Shown here piece after piece: positions 20,378 through 20,714 of a DNA stretch of 20,714 bases (its first letter is position 1; every line of letters begins with the position of its first letter). Source of the DNA: JANMDU01 sp031376455 (GTDB lineage Bacteria; Pseudomonadota; Gammaproteobacteria; Burkholderiales; Burkholderiaceae_C); assembly GCA_031376455.1 (NCBI GenBank), contig JANMDU010000088.1, positions 1 to 20,714 of the forward strand, given 5' to 3'. The notes below the pieces were generated by a model. That model was given only the letters and a program-made list of their open reading frames with translations. It did no database searches and was not told the origin of the DNA. Position numbers and translations under genes: made by a program.

Positions 20378-20714
20378 TTAAACGTCGCCGTTTGGCTCTT
20401 GCCCATCTGCCAATCCGTCACGTAAAGCATCATCTGAAGCCTCGCCAGCGGCCGCATCCAACGCTGCATCCACCACCGCATCGTTTTCCACAATGCGCTG
20501 TAAGCCGCTGAGCTTTGTACCTTCATCCAAGGCAATGAGCGTCACACCTTGCGTTGCACGGCCCAGCTCGCGGATCTCGCTGACGCGCGTTCTCACGATA
20601 ACGCCTTTGTCTGTGATCATCATGATCTCGTCATCGGCATGCACCAATGTGGCCGCCACAATCTTCCCATTGCGCTCACTTTGCTGAATGGCGATCATGC
20701 CTTTTGTGCCCCGG
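20378..20714 (-). CDS. gyrA: DNA gyrase subunit A, C-terminal end (partial)
   Basis: The last 111 codons and stop; the gene runs off the window edge, so the 5' part is missing. The visible frame begins RGTKGMIAIQQSE and continues with DDEIMMITDKGVIVRTRVSEI and ELGRATQGVTLIAL, the beta-pinwheel repeat of the GyrA C-terminal domain that wraps DNA. It ends with the usual acidic low-complexity tail. GyrA forms the breakage-reunion subunit of the A2B2 gyrase that introduces negative supercoils. An internal ATG at 20698 is not the start. Confidence 0.93.
   Translation of the reverse strand, partial: RGTKGMIAIQQSERNGKIVAATLVHADDEIMMITDKGVIVRTRVSEIRELGRATQGVTLIALDEGTKLSGLQRIVENDAVVDAALDAAAGEASDDALRDGLADGQEPNGDV

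Noticed and set aside
1..20714. CRISPR array, insertion sequence or integrase gene
   Set aside because: No regularly spaced direct repeats, transposase-like protein or terminal inverted repeats were seen.

Overview
The window looks like the chromosome of a betaproteobacterium of the order Burkholderiales, probably Comamonadaceae-like. The evidence is the tmRNA tag ANDERFALAA, the fused aroA-cmk gene, and the housekeeping order gyrA-pheA-tyrA-aroA/cmk-rpsA-ihfB-lapA-lapB. I cannot name a species from sequence alone.

Region 1 (1-1860, plus strand) has a major-facilitator transporter and a small helix-turn-helix protein with a coiled-coil N-terminus. Both have the GC-rich codon use of the housekeeping end. 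Region 2 (1861-9934, plus strand) is a surface-polysaccharide cluster, most likely O-antigen. A 312-base AT-rich leader is followed by a Wzy-type polymerase, a short Wzx-type flippase, a GT4 glycosyltransferase and an FkbM methyltransferase. After a 162-base gap with its own TATAAT box come a GT2 glycosyltransferase, a Gnu-type epimerase acting on undecaprenyl-PP-GlcNAc, galU and galE. The cluster ends in a clear intrinsic terminator at 10019-10050. The genes from 2173 to 8076 are visibly AT-richer than their flanks, as is usual for exchangeable O-antigen genes.

Region 3 (10101-12211, minus strand) is an accessory block directly downstream of ssrA: two tandem Uma2-family (PD-(D/E)XK fold) proteins, then an MNT nucleotidyltransferase, a HEPN protein with the RX4HXY ribonuclease motif, and a second MNT nucleotidyltransferase. 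The MNT-HEPN-MNT triad is the most unusual feature of the window. It resembles HEPN/MNT (type VII) toxin-antitoxin modules but has two candidate antitoxins around one toxin.

Region 4 (12234-20714, minus strand) is conserved housekeeping DNA. It has the 3' end of gyrA, aromatic amino acid biosynthesis (pheA, tyrA, the aroA half of a fusion), CMP kinase, ribosomal protein S1, the IHF beta subunit, the LapA/LapB proteins that control LPS synthesis, and ssrA (tmRNA) 12 bases after lapB.

Functionally, galU and galE supply UDP-glucose and UDP-galactose. Gnu implies that the O-unit starts from GlcNAc-PP-undecaprenol (made by a WecA-type enzyme outside the window) converted to GalNAc-PP-undecaprenol. 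The two glycosyltransferases would extend the unit, FkbM would methylate it, Wzx would flip it and Wzy would polymerise it. LapB, about 3 kb away, regulates the lipid A synthesis that provides the acceptor. All product names rest on reading motifs and remembered families; no database search was run.
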